Positions 62,252 through 64,000 of a DNA stretch of 64,000 nucleotides are shown here, one piece after another. The notes beneath the pieces are model-generated. The model saw only the letters and a program-made list of their open reading frames with translations, made no database searches and had not been told where the DNA came from. Within the stretch, counting starts at the first letter, position 1, and every line of letters begins with the position of its first letter. The stretch spans positions 124,001 to 188,000 of the forward strand of contig SOPS01000005.1 of the NCBI GenBank assembly GCA_005239175.1, written 5' to 3'. The position numbers and the translations under genes were made by a program. Origin of the DNA: a halophilic archaeon SHRA6. GTDB lineage: Archaea > Halobacteriota > Halobacteria > Halobacteriales > Haloferacaceae.

Positions 62252-63496
62252 TTACAGCGACGTGGTATTCTTGACGCTGTAGCCGGCTGCCGACACCGAG
62301 TCGATGATTGACGCTGCGTGCTCAGCCCCACTCGATTCAACGGTAAACACCAGGTAGGCCTCGCCTATCTCGAGATCTTCGACCGATCGATCGTGACGGA
62401 CGTCGCGGATGTTCGCACCCTCGTCGGCGATGATCCCCGAGATATACTCCATCTGGCCGGGACGATCGTCGATGCGAACCCGAAGCTGCAACAGCTGTTG
62501 GCGTTCGGTGAGCGCGTGAACCAATACTGTTTGGAGACGTGTCATGTCGAGGTTGCCACCGCAGAGCAGGGGCATCACTGTCTCCCCAGACACGTCGAGG
62601 TCATCGCTCAAAATCGCCGCGACCGACGCCGCGCCTGCGCCCTCAACGACCTGTTTCGCGCGTTCGAGCAACAGAAGAATCGCCCGGGCAATTTCGGTAT
62701 CGGTGACAGTGACGATCTCGTCGACGTTCGCTTGGATAATCTCGAGCGTCGCCTCGGAGATGCCCCCGGTTGCGATGCCGTCGGCAATCGTGTTCACCTC
62801 GTCGAGCGTCACCGGAATTCCCTTATCGAGGCTCTTGTGGATCGTCTCCGCGCCGGTCGCTTGCACGCCGACGACGCGAGTCTCCGGCGAGAGGTGTTTG
62901 ATTGCCGTCGAGATCCCGCTGATGAGCCCACCGCCGCCGATCGGGACGACAATGGTGTCGGCCTTTGGGCAGTCGTGATACATCTCGATCCCAAGCGTCC
63001 CCTGCCCGGCGATGATATCCGTGTCGTCGTAAGCGTGGACGAACTCGGCGTCTGACTCCTCGACAGCTTCCTTGGCATGTGCCATCGTCTCCTGGAAGTC
63101 CTTACCGACGAGTTCGACGGTCGCGCCGTACCCGCGGGTCGCATCAACCTTCGCCTGTGGGGCGTTTTCGGGCATGTAGATCGTCGAGTCCGCGCCGCAC
63201 TTCGTGGCCGCGAGTGCAACACCCTGGGCGTGGTTGCCCGCGCTGGCGGCGATGAACTCGGTGACGCCGTTTTCGACATCCTGACTGATCTTGTTGTACG
63301 CCCCGCGTGTCTTGAACGAGCCAGTCCACTGGAGGTGTTCCATCTTGAGATACACCTCTCCGCCAACGAAGTCGTCGAGCGAGGAGCTGCGCTCGATCGG
63401 CGTCTCCTTGACGACACTCTCGTCGTCGAGCCGTTCGCGGGCCCGCTCGATGTCCACGTACGTGACTGGCAGCTCGGATGAGTCTTCAGATGCCAT
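62252..63496 (-). CDS. ilvA: Threonine/serine ammonia-lyase (with ACT domain)
   Basis: This 414-residue PLP enzyme has the Schiff-base Lys in WTGSFKTRGAYNKI, SAGNHAQGVALAA, the Gly-rich phosphate loop PIGGGGLISGIS and a C-terminal ACT domain (RVRIDDRPGQMEYISGIIADE). It deaminates threonine to 2-oxobutyrate and serine to pyruvate. A GTG at 63505 would overlap the upstream GcvT-domain gene (GTGA); the ATG at 63496 leaves a 5-bp gap. Coupling to that gene suggests a role in glycine/serine removal, though isoleucine synthesis is the classical role. Confidence 0.92.
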   Translation of the reverse strand: MASEDSSELPVTYVDIERARERLDDESVVKETPIERSSSLDDFVGGEVYLKMEHLQWTGSFKTRGAYNKISQDVENGVTEFIAASAGNHAQGVALAATKCGADSTIYMPENAPQAKVDATRGYGATVELVGKDFQETMAHAKEAVEESDAEFVHAYDDTDIIAGQGTLGIEMYHDCPKADTIVVPIGGGGLISGISTAIKHLSPETRVVGVQATGAETIHKSLDKGIPVTLDEVNTIADGIATGGISEATLEIIQANVDEIVTVTDTEIARAILLLLERAKQVVEGAGAASVAAILSDDLDVSGETVMPLLCGGNLDMTRLQTVLVHALTERQQLLQLRVRIDDRPGQMEYISGIIADEGANIRDVRHDRSVEDLEIGEAYLVFTVESSGAEHAASIIDSVSAAGYSVKNTTSL

Positions 63497-63501
63497 CTCG
63501 A

Positions 63502-64000
63502 TCACCTGATCAGCTTATCGCGGCCAGGGTCGAAGAGTGGTTCGTCGCGGATCGTCGCATCGTAGCGCTCGCCTTCACACAACACTTCCACATCGGTCCC
63601 AGCCTCGGCGTACTCCTCTGGAACGTACGTGTACGCGATCGACTCGCCGATCGAGTAGCCGAAGTCTGCGGCCTGTACGTAGCCGATCGCTTCGCCGTCT
63701 TTCAATACCGGCCGACCGCTCATGAGGATATCCGTCGAGTCGTCGAGCGTGAGCGGGGTGATCCGGCTGTCGATTCCTGCTGCCTTGGCGGCTTCGAGTG
63801 CCTCCTTGCCGATAAAGTCAGTGTCCAGATCGACCGCGAACGGCAGCCCTGCCTCGTACGGATTCGAGTCGGTGTCAATGTCTGTTCCCCACAGGCGGTA
63901 GCCCTTTTCGAGGCGCATAGATTCGAGCGCGCCGCCGCCCATCGGCCGAACGTCGAGGTCCTGACCGGCTTCCCACAGCGTCTCCCACAGTTGTGCACCG
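63502..64000 (-). CDS. GcvT-domain protein (sarcosine/dimethylglycine-dehydrogenase-type), partial
   Basis: The C-terminal ~165 residues are visible and the gene continues beyond the window edge. The frame is open to base 64000 (LWETLWEAGQDLDVRPMGGG, then ALESMRLEKGYRLWGTDI, then FIGKEALEAAKAAGI and a small end domain). The EKGYR-W-GTD block followed by a P-x-EAGL segment is typical of aminomethyltransferase halves fused to FAD oxidases that demethylate dimethylglycine or sarcosine and pass formaldehyde to THF. Whether the oxidase half exists must be read outside the window. Free-standing GcvT is the alternative. Confidence 0.72.
   Translation of the reverse strand, partial: GAQLWETLWEAGQDLDVRPMGGGALESMRLEKGYRLWGTDIDTDSNPYEAGLPFAVDLDTDFIGKEALEAAKAAGIDSRITPLTLDDSTDILMSGRPVLKDGEAIGYVQAADFGYSIGESIAYTYVPEEYAEAGTDVEVLCEGERYDATIRDEPLFDPGRDKLIR

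Overview
This window is chromosomal DNA from an extremely halophilic archaeon (class Halobacteria). The evidence is very acidic Asp/Glu-rich proteins, roughly 60% GC, archaeal information-processing genes (Elp3, pelota, NEMF/Rqc2-like protein, TmcA, Cdc48, LSm with ribosomal protein eL37, aRNase J, archaeal-type GluRS, an MBF1-like protein), a halocyanin, and TATA boxes about 26-29 bp upstream of many start codons, as expected for leaderless transcripts. I see no feature that fixes genus or species. CGATCG is extremely common in most genes, which gives the genome a recognisable signature.

Layout. 1-10.5 kb: a 5'-truncated OB-fold/DHH-like protein, Elp3, a CBS protein, a SHOCT membrane protein, a ZIP transporter, the NEMF/Rqc2 homologue, a DUF4013 protein and pelota (translation and ribosome rescue). 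10.5-17.4 kb: small zinc proteins, an MptE-like pterin kinase beside a divergent dihydropteroate-synthase homologue, and a trmJ-tmcA-DUF456 run for tRNA modification. 17.5-24 kb: gltX, cdc48 with an Hsp20-like partner, a hydrolase and panB. 24-31 kb: a LOV/PAS histidine kinase whose 5' end is broken by an amber codon, nadE, an Rrf2-type regulator, a CNNM-like CBS protein and a membrane-anchored Mrr-like nuclease. 31-41.6 kb: an acyl-CoA dehydrogenase/HAD pair, an AIR-synthase-like/AlaX pair, an MBF1-like protein, tRNA-Leu(GAG) with duplicated 3'-end fragments, a DUF420 protein, a GH3 glucosidase, a halocyanin, and lsm-rpl37e followed by purF. 41.9-44.3 kb: aRNase J and prenyl diphosphate synthase.

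44.5-64 kb is the most distinctive stretch. It holds a DmdA/GcvT-like methyltransferase, an HTH-10 regulator, folD, two BCCT (betaine-type) transporters (one in an operon with a K+ channel), formate-tetrahydrofolate ligase, a folC-folP fusion, and at the window edge a GcvT-domain protein overlapping a threonine/serine dehydratase gene. Read together these could import a methylated osmolyte (glycine betaine or DMSP), move its methyl groups to tetrahydrofolate, and oxidise the one-carbon units to formate with ATP recovery. This is inference from co-location and family identity.

Other structure: short tandem duplications sit at the 3' ends of several genes (gltX, cdc48, panB, the DmdA-like gene, fhs), several copying the end of the coding sequence including the stop codon. 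A 1.3-kb AT-richer segment (48700-50020) is bounded by imperfect IS-like inverted repeats but carries two membrane-protein genes and no transposase. I found no CRISPR array, rRNA operon, prophage or intact transposase.
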